Part shown: piece after piece, positions 45,661-57,924 of the stretch
Numbering within the stretch: position 1 is the first letter of the stretch
Layout: every line of letters begins with the position of its first letter
NCBI GenBank assembly: GCA_025677835.1
Contig: JAIXMR010000081.1
Span: forward strand, 60,481 to 124,480
Source of the DNA: Sporodiniella umbellata
Taxonomy: Eukaryota > Mucoromycota > Mucoromycetes > Mucorales > Rhizopodaceae
Direction of reading: 5' to 3'
Length of the DNA stretch: 64,000 bases
The notes under the pieces: model-generated
The model's database searches: none
What the model saw: only the letters and a program-made list of their open reading frames with translations
What the model was told of the DNA's origin: nothing
Position numbers and translations under genes: made by a program

Positions 45661-48600
45661 AAGCTGTGATCCTGAGCAATATTGACAGCTAATATACATG
45701 ATTAGTCAATACTTTCTAGCAAACAATGGAATCAAAACCCAAGCTAGCGTTGAATCAACAATCATACGCGACGCATTTGACAATCTACAGACCGACAGCT
45801 ATACAGACATAGAGGTAAAACATTTGTCACTCAAAAAAAGCAAAAAACAAAATGAAATAGAACAAAGGGATTAATATTAAATAAAAAAATAGAAATTCTT
45901 AACTGAAGAGCACGAAAGAATAATGATATGTACTATTGAAGATCAAAGATGTCTGGTAAATAGTTGTAGAAAAAAAAAAGTGAGAGATAGGCTTTTTGAC
46001 ATGTTTACTTCTTTTATTCCAAAAAGAATGATAACGACTTTCAGAGATTTTTCAACGCACAATTAAATACACTCGCCCAAAACAACGAAAAGAAGCAAAC
46101 TGAGGAAAGCGAACAATACAAAATGAGCACAAATGAACTGGCAGACAATATGACTGTAAAATTAAGTTTGAATGACAGCGTGTGTTTTAAACCTACTAAT
46201 TATATGATTGTCCAAAGAAAATCCGACAGTATGCTCATACCATCAAAACGCTAAATCACTGCCGAATGAAAGATAGTGACTATGAATTGATAGAGCAACT
46301 TTCAACTGTTCGAGATACATCCGATTTCCAAAAAGTACATGAAAAAGCATAGAGTACATTCAGATGATCGCTAATCAGTAGATATAGGCACAAATAAGTT
46401 CATCACAAGCATGGGACATATTGAATCAGTTCATCAAATACACAGACGACGGAAACCGAAGAGAGGGAAGATTCATCAAGAACTACCTTGTTCAATCACC
46501 CCAGAGCAGTGTTTCTGTAAATGCTCGCCGTTCACTTATCTCTGTATCCAAATCCTGGCTCGAAAAACAGTAAATACTTAGAAAAAGAGAGTTGTTTGTA
46601 CTAATTCAACTTTGCATATAGATATCTTCAGACTATAAATGACAAACTACATACACATGCAACAACATTAGAGCTAGGTGGAATGCCATCGATTACACAT
46701 CGATTGTTGGGATATATAAAGATCGTTTACAAAACAAACAGTGGATGGAAAGAAGAAAAGTTAGAGGTTGTCAATGACGTACCTATCTGGCTATTTGTGT
46801 TTTTGTTGTTACGCATTGGATATATACAAGCTGCAGTTGATTATGTTAGAGAAAACAGGGATGCTTTTCAATCAGAAAAAAAATTCTTTGACTATTTCCA
46901 GGAATATATTGAATCACCCTATCAATGGTATAGATACTTTGATATACATATTTGGCGTTAACAAAAAAGTAGGGTATCGAAAAAAACCCACGATGAAATG
47001 TTGGCAAGCTACCAAATATTCGAATACGGTGAACAAAAAAGCGATCCTTACAAGTCACTTGTTTACAAAATTATTGGGCGATGTGAGCTTAACAAAAAGA
47101 GTTTTAGAGTATTAAATAGCCATGAGGACTACCTGTGGCTCCAGGTAATAGCAAAGCCCCTGTACTTACTACTTTATAAATTGACTTTTCTTTTTTTCTT
47201 TTGGAAATATAGCTTGCTTTAGTTAGAGAGGTAACAGATACTGAAGGCTATCCATATGAGCGATATCGACTTGAAGTTTTACAGCAACTCACAGCAACTA
47301 GTCTGGATCCAAATGTAGATACCTGGGCACATTTCAGAACTTTGCTCTTGACTCTTCAATTTGAAAAAGCCATTGACTATATTTACACCCAAAAAAAGCT
47401 ACTCTTAGAGAGCGCCCATTTTGCCAGCACTTTAGCTTACTATGGTTTACTTAGAATTCCATCTGCAGAACAATCCAAAACAGAATCTAAAATGCGTAAG
47501 TTACAAACAAACAAATATATAAATAAAACTAAAAAAATGTCTGTCAGTATTTGCCAACCAAAACGGATCATATGCTTTTGACTTTGCAAAACTAATATAC
47601 AGATACATCCAAGCATACATTCCCGACAGCCCTACAGAAATACTGAACTATCTTTACCTCTTAACTCTTTACTCGACAAAAAGAGGATACTTTGACAACG
47701 ATATGACTTTGCTTGCCAAATCGCATCTTTGTAACATAATCGCTAAAAGCCGCGACTGCACAGACTTCCTTACTATTATCCACAACCAGAAAGAGGTATG
47801 TCTTAAACTTCAAAAACAGAAAATTGAAACAAAAACTAAAGCGTTTTTTGTTTTAAAAAAAAATAAATAAGGATCATATTGCTGGCCAGAAAGAATTTTT
47901 GAGCATCGCTTCAGATAAAGAATATTCAGAGCAAATCTTAAGCCCTATAGGCAAAGCACTTTTCCAAGCTGGTCGCTGTAAGGAAGCTTTACTGACGTAT
48001 AAAATGTCTACTGTAAGTCCATTGGTTTATTTTGTTGACTTTGATTCTTTTTCTGATATGCTTTAAAGGATTGTGCATTGTTGTACAACGCACTGGCTAA
48101 AGAACTGAGTGATGCTTTACAGCAATTACAGTCTGCAAAGTCAGCTCGCCCCATTATCTCTGACATGACAAACGAGGAAATGATACAGCTTGCATCAGAA
48201 GCAATACATGAATATGAATCTCAACAATATATGAAAAGTCCTAGTGAACAAAGTGTGTATACAGTGCGCATACTAATGCAGCTGCTCCGATTCCGTATGC
48301 TATATGAAGATGGACAGTTTGACCAAGCAATGTTAATTGTGAAAAGCTTGAATGTAATTCCTTTTAGCGATTGCTTCAATGAGATCCAACTTGCAGCTGA
48401 CAAATTCGAAAACATGGATGAGACAATCAAAAAGAACCTGCCTGAAGTGTTGCTGAATGTTGCTGATACCCTTTATAAACTATGGGAATCTTACAATTCT
48501 GCCTCAACCAATGTAGATATGATGAATGGGGTAAAGTTTGATTGCATTATATACATAGCATGGCTTTTGACACATGCTCTATTTAGGCTATTGGAAATGT

Positions 48601-48800
48601 AGAAAAAAGTATTCGTGCGGTTTTGACCTTCATTGGTATCATCCAATTTAGCATACCAGGTGACATGTTGGTCAAGCTTAATAGGTAACTTGAAAGCAGA
48701 AAAAGAAAAAAAAATGTGCTAACAAACTAACCACAATCCTTTATAATTTAGGATTGATATAGCTATGAGACAAAAACGGGGATTCCCTGAAAGACGATAG
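45459..48800 (+). CDS. NIC96: Nucleoporin Nic96/Nup93
   Basis: Fourteen exons (first 45459-45622, last 48752-48800) join without frame breaks to 840 aa, matching yeast Nic96 (839) and human Nup93 (819). Landmarks: YFLANNGIKTQ, then FLTEEHERIMICTIEDQ, QAWDILNQFIKYTDDGNRRE, HRLLGYIKIVYK, DVPIWLFVFLLLRIGYIQAA, EDYLWLQLALVREVTDTEGY, SYAFDFAKLIYRYIQ and the C-terminal IPGDMLVKLNRIDIAMR. Nic96 is the linker that recruits Nup192/Nup188 and the Nsp1 channel trimer to the inner ring. The first residues (KLKQLLKRAEVF) suit the N-terminal helix that binds the channel nucleoporins. Intron 1 carries an (AT)n repeat. It converges on NOC2, with 43 nt between stops. Confidence 0.93.
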
Positions 48801-48843
48801 TAATAGACAATAAAAATAATAATAAATTCAAATTTATTACACT

Positions 48844-50949
48844 TTACTGTTGGCTACTTCTTTGTTTCAAAAACTTGCCAAGCGGCGTTGCTCCAAAATC
48901 AGCTGTTCTTAAGAAAGCGTTAGCTTCCTCTAATTTAGTGGGTGTATATTCAATGGGTGCACGTTTTTGTTCGATGTAATTTTTGTGCATTTCCATCTTG
49001 TCAATTAATGTACGAATAGATTTTTGAAACCGTGTTCCTTTTGATTTATGTAAAAGTTCCTTCAACTAAAATACGGTGAGCTGTTACTGCTATAACTCTC
49101 GTCCTACTCTACTTACTTTATCAATAGCAGGTATGGCTAATTCTGGGAAAGCAATAGAGAGACCAAGACAAGCGTAAAAGTCTACTAAACTATCATAAAC
49201 AACCTCATAGACAGAGTCTTTGTATGTTTTTGAGGAAAGATAGATTTTTGGTGTCTTTAATTGCAAATCCCATTCAAAGTCAGGTAGCTCCACGCTTTCG
49301 GTTTTTCCTTTAAGTGCGTCGTTAGCTAATGACTCAAACAAAAATCCAGCCAAAGGAACATAGTATCCAGTGGAGTCTATCAGTCCAGTAAGTGTACGAA
49401 TTAGGTGAATGCGAAGAGGTAAGAACTGGGATACAGCATTTAGACGCATTGTGTGAAGGCACAAATCAACAAGTGGGTGCAAGACAGCCTGCATAGGACT
49501 GGTTTCTCCGACAGATGGATCGCAGGCGGTAGATATAACACTGCCCCAAAAGTCGAGGCAGCCGATATATTGCCATGTGTAAATTTTCTTAAAACTTTCA
49601 ACTGTTTGGCTCTTTTTCGCTTTTTTTAAATGATCGGCTAGCTGACTAATATAAGCGTGCGCATGTTCAAGACTGAGTTGGGGATCAACTGTATAAATAT
49701 CACCCGCTTCCTCCATCATTTGCTGAATTACGGGATGGCTGGTTTCATTGAGCTTGGTAGCACGATTGGCAAAGACAAGATAAACCCCTTTGAGTACATT
49801 TGACATATAGTTTTTGCGATTGGCATCAAGCGCTGAAACACCTAAATGGCGAATAGCTCTGTAACAACACTGGCGGGTTTCTTCTGTAAGAGATACATCT
49901 GACCACCGATCCAATAAAACTCGTAAGTATTCGCTAGATATTTTTGGGAACGGCCCAAAATAAAGAGCACATGGCTCTAACTGTTCTAGTACATATTGTA
50001 TAATATCGTCCTCTGATAGCTCACGCAAAAACCGAACACAGTTATTAAGAAACAGACGGATGGTTTTTTGTAGCTTAGGCCAGTTCTTTGTTTTTCCAGG
50101 ATATTTTTCCTTTTTCAAAAAGTAGATATGTTTACTTAAGATAGGATATGCTACTTTCAAGGTGTATCTCACAGTTCTGGTATACACTGTTACAGATCGT
50201 TAGTGGATGCTTTTTCTCTTTCTTTTTTGTGTAGCATTACCTTTACTGTTGCCAACATGATAACTGAATTTAGTTGCATCTCCAGATCTTACAACTGCCC
50301 TAAATGTCATTAGAAGCTTTTTCCAAGCTAAAGCAGATTGTTTTGTAGTGGCAGCTATACACCACTCCTTTAACATTTCCATTGTCACAGGCTCAGAATC
50401 TTCTTCTTCTTCCTCCTCTTCCTCCTCTTCCTCCTCTTCCTCTTCTTCCTCGTCGTCTTCCATGTCGTCTTCTTCATCGCTCAATACAACTTCTTCTTGA
50501 ATATCGTCCATGCTTACATCCTCTTCAAAAGTGTCAAGCTCATTCAAATCTTCTTCTTCATCGTCACTCAAATCAAGTTGTTCCTCTGTATCGATAATGA
50601 AATTACAAAAGTAGTCCTCAACGTTGACTTGCGGTTCTCTATGCTATGGATTTAGCAACCTAAAAGTTGACAAACTTAACTTTTTCTTTGTTGCTTACTC
50701 TTTCTTTACTTCTTCAGTCTTCTCCTCAGAATTTTCTTCCTTCTCTTCTTTTCCTATGAAAAAGTCAACCTCTTTTCCAGCCTTAGTGTTGATCCACTGC
50801 ATACCTTTAGCACCTCTCACTCCTGCACGACGGATTTGGCGATTTTGAATTTGTTTCTTAAACTTATTCACTTCTTTTCTTCTCTTTACAACATCTTTGA
50901 GTTTATTTTTTTGAAACTTGATGGTTGATTTTTTTTCTTTTCTTCCCAT
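48844..50949 (-). CDS. NOC2: Nucleolar complex protein 2 (60S ribosome export)
   Basis: Four exons (50949-50699, 50638-50241, 50186-49117, 49065-48844) give 646 aa. It opens MGRKEKKSTIKFQKNKL, basic and nucleolar, then an acidic run (about 16 Glu in a row near residue 130), and the NOC2 core: VYTRTVRYTLKVAYPILSK, FLNNCVRFLRELSEDDIIQY, RLNAVSQFLPLRIHLIRTL, DFEWDLQLKTPKIYLSSK and VVYDSLVDFYACLGLSIAFP. Noc2 with Noc1 or Noc3 escorts pre-60S particles from nucleolus to nucleoplasm. The second intron's donor AAAG/GTAATG was picked because staying unspliced stops at SIH. ATG 50949 is preferred over an earlier in-frame codon because family members begin MGK/MGR. It is divergent from TRM5. Confidence 0.92.
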
Positions 50950-51443
50950 GATGTAATCAAAGAATTCTAAAGGGCATCTAAATCTTAGATCTTTCAAAAA
51001 ATAGATGATGTGACTTTATTTCATGTGGCTTGCATAATATCTTGATTTATGCATTCAGTTTGTATTACTTTACAAAAAGTCTGGCAGAAGGGTTACTAAA
51101 AATAAAAAGTACACTTGTCAACACTGCACACTTTACATTTTTTCGCAAGAATATACTAACGAAAATATTTTAATTGGTGCAATGGGCTATAGTTTATATA
51201 TACGTGAACAAAGAATTTTTTAAATGCTTTTTTTTTCTTTATCAAAAAACAGACATATGCACATACACGTCAAACCTCTTTATTTCTAATTTATCAAGAA
51301 ATCGCGAGTAGCTATCAAACTAATGTAAACAGTAAGAAAGATATGGAAACAATGCTTCTTTCAAGTATGCGCTGACATCTGAGATTTAAAATGGGGGAGG
51401 GCTTTTCTTAAAAAAAAAAAAGACAAAATTGTTTCTTTCGTCA
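50950..51443. promoter_or_regulatory. Divergent promoter region of NOC2 and TRM5
   Basis: 494 nt between two start codons facing away. AT-rich, with a poly-A run at 51411-51421 just before TRM5. Both genes serve translation machinery, so shared control is possible. I see no specific element. Confidence 0.45.
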
Positions 51444-53107
51444 ATGTTTATTCTTACTCCCCCTCTAAACAGAGGCATGGTTGTACTCAACCGGGACGCC
51501 TTTAATAAAGCTGTAAAAACATTAGCAATCAAAGTTCCCGCAAAAAAAGTGGGAGTTTTCACCAAAGCTTTTTCAAAGTAAAAAAAAAAAAAAGAGGGGG
51601 CATTTAATCTTGAAACGAGGCATTAACTTTCTTTTTAATGCTATCCTTTGATTACTGTAGTAATTTGTTCAACCAACCCAGATTCAAAAATGTGTTCCCA
51701 GATCCTCAAGATAGCCAAAATAAATTGATTCTCCTAAGAGGAGATCTCGAAAAGACTGGCAAATATGACAAGCATAAATATTTTTAAAAAGAAAAACTAA
51801 CTCGGCCTAATAGAAGAGCTTTCAGAGCCAGAGCAAGAACTAATTTTGAAAGAAGGCTTGGGGACTGTTTTGTATGAGGTGAAAGTAGAATATGACTATT
51901 GGAACTCTGGTAACTGAAGAAAAACAAGAGAACCCTAGTAACACAACATTAGATCAGATATTCCGTGCGGTGATGCCTGAAGAGTTTCTTGAGTTTCCTT
52001 CATCCTTCACACAAATTGGGCATATTGCGCACATAAACTTAAAAGAAGAATACAGCCCCTGGAAGCATTTGATTGGAGAAGTTATTTTAGACGTAAATTG
52101 AGGAAACAACACAAAATAGTATGAATTGATATGTTGTACAATAGAAAAACAAAAGCATTAGAACAGTAGTCAACAAGACCAACAACATAGATACCACCTT
52201 TCGGTTTTTCCAAATGGAGCTACTGGCTGGAGACGATGATATGATAGCAGAAATGGTCAGTGCTTAGCACCTCCTTTTTTTAGACAAAAAACTGATCTTT
52301 TACTTCAGAAAGAAAGTGGCTGCAAATTCAAATTTGATTTTTCGAAAGTCTATTGGAACTCAAGATTACATACAGAGCACGATCGGCTTATTCAGCTATT
52401 CAAGCCAAAAGAAAGCGTTTGTGATGTATTTGCGGGTGTTGGACCATTTGCAGTGCCTGCCGCCAAAAAAGGGTCTATTGTTTATGCTAACGATCTTAAC
52501 CCAGCCTCTTTTAGTTGGATGAAAGAGAACATCAAAGCAAACAAAATACTTGAGGGGATTCATCCTTACAACATGGACGGAAGAGCTTTCATTCAACAAG
52601 CAGTAGAGGATCTTCAGGCACTGACACCTAAGAAATGGAATACATTTGATCACTTTGTGATGAATTTGCCTGCTACAGCTATTGAGTTTTTGGACAGCTT
52701 CCGCGGATTGTATTCCAATCATCAATCCCTTTATGATGCAGATGCTAAACTCCCTTACATCCATTGCCATTGCTTTACAAAGAGTACCAATCCATTGCAA
52801 GACATCTCACAGGTAAGATTTTATTTTGTGTAAACCTACGCCTAACTTGATTTATGAAGCGAGTGGGTAATGTAATAGGAGAGCTTCCAGACCCTGAAAA
52901 AACCACTGTTCACTGGGTTCGAAACGTAGCACCCAAGAAAGAAATGTACTGTATCAGCTTTCCTTTGAGTCCAAGTGTTGCATTTGAAACAGAGTAAGTT
53001 TAATCCTTTTGAGTAAACAAACTGATTATATGTACATTTGTAGGAAAAAACGCAAGTTAGAAAGCGAGATTCATACAGAGTGCACTTTGCAAAAAAGGAA
53101 GCTATAA
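51444..53107 (+). CDS. TRM5: tRNA (guanine37-N1)-methyltransferase
   Basis: Eight exons (51444-51577, 51661-51758, 51814-51909, 51953-52092, 52145-52255, 52309-52812, 52860-52993, 53044-53107) give 426 aa. Start ATG 51444 gives MFILTPPLNRGMVVLNRDAF, the typical Trm5 opening. Then EYDYWNSDQIFRAVMPEE, SFTQIGHIAHINLKEEY, FDFSKVYWNSRLHTEHDRLI, the SAM motif DVFAGVGPFAVPAAKKG, NDLNPASFSWMKENI and the catalytic-site NLPATAIEFLD (NLPA/P motif). Trm5 adds m1G37 next to anticodons, preventing frameshifts, in cytosol/nucleus and mitochondria. Intron 2 starts with GC (CTG/GCAAAT); that interval contains no GT at all, so a GC donor is needed. It converges with RAS, with 25 nt between stops. Confidence 0.95.
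51759..51813 (+). other. GC-AG intron in TRM5
   Basis: 55-nt intron beginning GCAAAT and ending CCTAATAG, with a good branch-like ACTAAC upstream of the acceptor. There is no GT dinucleotide in the whole stretch, and unspliced reading stops at a TAA. Confidence 0.75.
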
Positions 53108-53132
53108 AGCTTGATAGGAGTAGAGAAATTTA

Positions 53133-54089
53133 TTACATAAGAATACAAGCGCAGCTATCAAGAGATAGAATTTCTCTATCTTTATGAGCATGGAACTGTT
53201 GCTTTTTTAATCCATTTTGATTTAGCTTTCTAATGCCTCTGACTATTCCATAAAACGCATCGTCGATATGTGTTCCTTGTTTAGCCGAAGTCTCAATGAA
53301 TTGACAGCCGTATTTGTTTGCTAAGTCTTTACCAGCTTTTATGAAAAAGAAAAGAGAGGTTGTTTAAATCTTTGCCCCCCTTTTTTTTTTTTTTACCTTG
53401 ATAAGGAACCTGTCTGTCAAATTCTAAATCGCACTTGTTTCCAATCAAAATGACGGGGAAAGCTTCAGTGTCTTTTACTCTTTCAATTTGGTTGTGTAGC
53501 TTTTGAATTTCATTGAATGACCTGACAGAAGTGATTGAGTAGACCAAAAGAAACCCTTCACCGACTCTCATATACTGCTCACGCATTGCACTGAAAAAAA
53601 GATGTCAGAATTTTTCTTTGAAAATATACACAAAAGGAAAGAAATTACCAGTATTCCTCTTGCCCTGCTGTATCCAGAATATCCAATAACGCTCCTTCAT
53701 TGTCAATAACACATTGTTTACGGTACGAATCTAATTCAGATTGGTAATTAGACAAAAAAATACAGAGATATATATAAAATAAGGGGGTATAAGGAACAGT
53801 CAATAACAACAAAAAACAGAAAGAAAAAAAAAAGGAGATGCATTTGTGGCGCGACGACAAACCTTCAATAGTGGGATCGTATTCGTCAATAAAGTGCGAC
53901 TGAATAAACTGAATTGTCATCGCGGATTTTCCAACACCTTGTTTTAAATGAGAATTTACGCGAACAAAAAGCAACTTACCCCCATCGCCTACCATGACCA
54001 GCTTATATCTTTTCTAGAACGTTAATCGCTTTGAGATTGAATAAACTCAATAAAACTTACTCTCGTAGTATTGAAGATGCTTTTGACAT
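53133..54089 (-). CDS. Ras small GTPase
   Basis: Six exons (54089-54061, 54008-53980, 53937-53863, 53730-53649, 53590-53397, 53335-53133) give 203 aa. G1 reads VGDGGVGKS (Gly12 and Gly13 equivalents intact), effector YDPTIEDSY, G3 DTAGQEEY (Gln61 intact), G4 GNKCDLE and G5 ETSAK. The C-terminus ends [12 protein letters not shown] is a CaaX farnesylation box, with a second Cys two residues before it for palmitoylation, so the protein should sit on the plasma membrane. Family role: nutrient and growth signalling to adenylate cyclase or MAP kinase modules. The G3 tail reads EEYCAMREQ where most Ras proteins have Ser. Rap/Rheb are less likely because of the effector and hypervariable sequences. 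Confidence 0.93.
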
Positions 54090-54211
54090 ATTTAGTTAAG
54101 GAAAGAAAGGTGACGTAAAAAAAGAACGTTAAAAAAAGGGGGAAGTAAACAAAAAGAAAAAAGGAAAGAAGGAAAAAAAAAATTAAGAAAAGGAATAGCA
54201 TCGCTTTTTAT

Positions 54212-56537
54212 TTATTGTTGACGGTTGTTTGAAACCAGTTGTATTGATACCCCTAAATCAGCTTCAAGACCTACAGTATATTCCTGAATATCCTGATTAA
54301 TAAAGTCGAAACTGTAGTCTGTGGGTGTTAGCCCATCATCCTGTAATAAAAATTGGTTATAAAATTGTTGGTATGGATCTATATTGAACTGAAGTTCATC
54401 TGGTATAAAATTCGGTTGTTGTAGTTGTTGATGTTGCTGAACAATACCAGGCTGCGCTATTTCATTGGCACTTATCTTCTTGGTTGCCTCTTTTTCCTTT
54501 TTTGTGGCACTCTTTCCTTTCTTTTTCTTTTTTCCATGTTGATACTGTTTGATTGTTGGGCTCTGTTCTTCTTTTCTTTTCGCTGCTGTTTTGATTTCAT
54601 CAGGTACTATGATTGGCACGGGTGTTACCGGCCCGTCTTGGCTTTTGTTTTGATATTGTTCCTGAAGCTCTTGAACACTGTTGCTCACTATAGAGCTGTT
54701 GGCGACACACTGTGGTAGCCTGTAAAGTGTCTCAATACAATAATTATAGTTCTTGTCTGCATTAAATTTTTCAGCTAGGCTGGGAGTTGCTGCATTCATG
54801 ATGTGCACACTAAGCGCTATAACCAAGGCATATACTATAATAGGAGATTTGGCATGATAGTAAAACAGTTCATTATTATCCAAGCGATAAACACGGTCGG
54901 TGACTATTATAGCCGCATAGCTGTATATATCGTATGATGGTCGACTATGGTTGCCTCGAACTATATCGTAAATGTAAGGACGATGCAAAAGCATCAGGTT
55001 CACCAAAAGAAATATTCTTTTTTCAAGCTCTAAACGACTGCTTGTTGTGGTTTCTCTGAGTTTTGGTTGCTGATCAACGGACAACTTGGATTCATCTCGA
55101 GATGGGTTTATGATATCGGTTAGCCATGAGTCAACACTAGCTAAAAATGCATTATGTCTCTACAAAGAAAAAAAGGAGGAGATAAGGGAGAAAATAAAGA
55201 AATGGAACATACAAAAAAGAAAGAGACAAAAGCAAGGGGACGAAAGGGGAACAATTTTTTGTTTGCGTTTAAAATTCTGATATATAAAGTAAATATCGAG
55301 ATGTTTACCTTAATAGGGCCTGGTATATTAAAAGGAGGTGGAGGACTGTAGTTGAATCTAATTACTCGGGCTGCTATTTTACATAGTGTAATAGAACTTG
55401 TAAAGTGCTCCAACCATTCTCTGACGAACTCATCATCTTGGCTCAAACAGGTAGGCTGTGGAACGTCACTAACTAAAATGTTAGGCTTTTCTTTTAAAAC
55501 ACAACAATAAAGAACCAAAAAAGATGGATAAATACTTGCAGTACTTTCTCTTCTGTGGAGTTTGGGCGCCCATACGTCATACTTATTGTACAATCTGCCA
55601 TAAAAGCAAGCCAAAACGTTCTAATAGACAACTGTCCATGAGGCTCAAGCTCCGAGGAAACTATAGACCGGTGAATTCCCAAATCGAGGGCTGAACGGAA
55701 TGCTTCTCCGGACCAAAGCCACGCTTGTGTGAGGTTTTCGTGTAGCTTTGTTTGCTCCATATGTTGAGACATAATTACTAGTGCTAAAATTGTGCTTAAT
55801 CTGGACCGGTCTTGATACGAGGGTCTTAAATAAATAGCATAGTCCATGCATTCTTTGGCGATAAGATGAAATGGTCTGTTGTGCTCACTGTACTGACTCT
55901 CTATGAACGTAGCAGCTCGAGCAAAAAGCGCATAGAAAAACAGTGGCGAAAGGTAACCGGGCTGACTATGATAAAAGGCTCGCACTTGAAGGCTGATATC
56001 GCTTTTGTTAACTATTGGAAAAAACGAATTGATGTTATCGTAATAAACGTCAATTAAATAAAGCTGGTCATTCAGTGTAAGCGATGGTACACAGGGTGGT
56101 AACATTGGGGCTGGAAATGTTTCCTCTACAGCAAACGTACTTTTGTTTTCGCCCACATCAAGATAGGCACAAAAGGATGTCTCTCCTGTATAATGTCCAG
56201 AGTGTAACAGGCCTGGCTTGTGTAAAGCAGGTAATACTTTCTGGTTCGATCCATCGCTGCTGTTTTCTATATCTCTGTGATATATACAGGGACATCCACT
56301 CTGTCTCTCACATACTTCATTTTCCATATTGTTGACGTCGCATTTCTTCTTTTTTTTCTTACAAACGTGGCAAGGCTTTTTATTTCCTTTCGGTTTTTTA
56401 TATTCAACTGGATGGCTGAAAAACTTAAACTCTACATCCGGTGTAGTTGGATTACGCTGAGTATTGAGTATATCCTTAGCTTCGCCTTTGAGTATGTTTA
56501 AGGATGGAAAAGGTAATAGTGGTGGTTCTTCATACAT
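54212..56537 (-). CDS. Fungal-specific transcription factor with an atypical Zn-cluster
   Basis: Three exons (56537-55540, 55468-55309, 55159-54212) give 701 aa. Near residue 55 is PCHVCKKKKKKCDV followed by VCERQSGCPC: six cysteines spaced C-x2-C-x6-C-x9-C-x5-C-x-C, resembling but not matching the Zn2Cys6 cluster (second half normally C-x2-C-x6-8-C). The middle region (about residues 145-470) is a Fungal_trans domain: LIDVYYDNINSFFPIVNKSD, WLWSGEAFRSALDLGIHRS, FWLAFMADCTISMTYGRP, then LDVPQPTCLSQDDEF. The C-terminal part has a Lys-rich run (GKKKKKGKSATKKEKEATKK) and a Gln-rich tail. Its target pathway is unknown. Intron 1 uses a GC donor (GTACT/GCAAGT); a GT donor four bases on breaks the frame. 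Confidence 0.88.
55469..55539 (-). other. GC-AG intron in the fungal transcription factor gene
   Basis: 71-nt intron from GCAAGT to TTTTAGTTAG. With it, the junction reads EEKVLDVPQP, the usual family sequence. The nearby GTATTT donor gives a frame that soon stops. Confidence 0.7.
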
Positions 56538-56956
56538 GTACAAAGAAATAAGAAAAAAAAAAAAAAAAAAAAAAGTGCGAAAGCTTTTTTAAAAAAAGAA
56601 AAAAAAATAGCGGCATGTTACACCTTGCAGGTATCACAAAAAGTTTTCTTGAATGATTTTTTTCATTAAAAAAAAAGAAAAAAAAACCCAATGGCTATTT
56701 AAGCTTTCACTTTTTTTTTTCGTTTTTCCTTTTACGATTTACAGTCCAAAAAAGAACAAATATTACTGCCTTTTTTATGCATATTGTATTAAAATAAGCA
56801 AATCATGTTTGTTGCGGCGCTGATACTTTGATTTGTAAGGACTAAGGTAAGCTAAAGAACACAAAAAGCACTCAATATGCGGCCAGTACACGACAACTAC
56901 ACATATATCAGAAAGTAGTCCCTGTACATATTTATTACTTTTATTTGTCTGGTTTT
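56538..56956. other. Intergenic between eIF4E and the transcription factor
   Basis: 419 nt holding the eIF4E 3' end and the upstream region of the transcription factor gene (both minus strand). A-rich runs at 56552-56574 lie just before the factor's start. No further feature seen. Confidence 0.5.
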
Positions 56957-57924
56957 TTAAACAGTAAATCTGTTCTCACTTGACTTGTTTGCGCTATCTC
57001 CATGAGGTGTGAAATCAACGGACGAAGTGTTACCAAGGTTGAGGAACTCCTTCAGCTGGCGTCTATAGTTAACATTTAGTGACATTCAATCCTTCTGCCA
57101 TCTGTTTATTTTTTTTTTGTCATTATTTTATCTCGTGGTTTATTACCCAGTTGTTTCAATTCTTTCATTTCTTTCAGAAGTCTTTGTCCAAAGAGAAACT
57201 CTGTAAAACACTTTACGAACAGAGACAACAGCACCACAAATTTCATCTTCGTATTTAAATTGTTCACCAAACATAGCAAGCATCTATTGAAACAAATTAA
57301 TAAAAGTGTACATAAACGAATGGCTTCTATCGCAAGGGCTGCTAGTTTTACCAAGTTAAGCCAGTAGTCGTTAATGGCTTCTCCTGTTCTATTTCTAGGA
57401 AGCTGCACACTGAATTTACCACCATTAGCGTTGTAAGGGTCTTCCCATTCAGGGCGAACACCCTGTTTGAACACGTGATAGTTTGAGTTTTGTTCAAGTA
57501 TACTGACTTTAGGAATATTGTTGTAAACACTAGAGATAAAACAAAAGTAAAGCTCAGCATTTAGTTTAAAGTCTTTTTTTTTTTTTTTTTTTTTTTTTGG
57601 TGCAACAACATACCCCCAGAAATCTTCAACAGTGTTCACGTTTACAATCTCTTTCAAGTTTTCAGACCAATTTGTAGCATTGGCTTTCTTGCCTGGATTA
57701 TCAAACCATAAAGTCCAGGTATTTTGAAGAGGGTGCTTCATGTTGTAGTTCTTGGCGTCATCGAATACGGTCTTGGGTTTATCGTCGTCATCTTTGGTTT
57801 CGGCCTCCTTGTTGTCATCTTTGATTTCAGCAGGCTCTTCTGAGATTACCTCTGCTTTATGTTCTTCTACTTTTTGCTCTTCTTTTTGCTCTTCGCTGAC
57901 AGGGCGTTTCTCTCCGTCTGACAT
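56957..57924 (-). CDS. Translation initiation factor eIF4E (cap-binding protein)
   Basis: Four exons (57924-57614, 57529-57352, 57283-57147, 57062-56957) give 243 aa. The first 60 residues are acidic/charged (Glu, Lys, Asp). Then KHPLQNTWTLWFDNP, FWGVYNNIPKVS, VFKQGVRPEWEDPYNANGGK and LNLMLAMFGEQFKYEDEICG follow the eIF4E fold; the tryptophans in TWTLW and EWED with the next acidic residue hold the m7G cap. The end reads GRQLKEFLNLG, FTPHGDSANKSSENRFTV, the usual C-terminal loop. The last intron (57146-57063) is needed to reach it, since unspliced reading ends soon after IETTG. Intron 1 has a 22-nt T run in the transcript. Confidence 0.95.

Noticed and set aside
57301..57352. eIF4E ending with the hydrophobic tail seen in the unspliced frame
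   Set aside because: That tail is intron sequence. Splicing restores LNLMLAMFGEQFKYEDEICG and the usual C-terminus.
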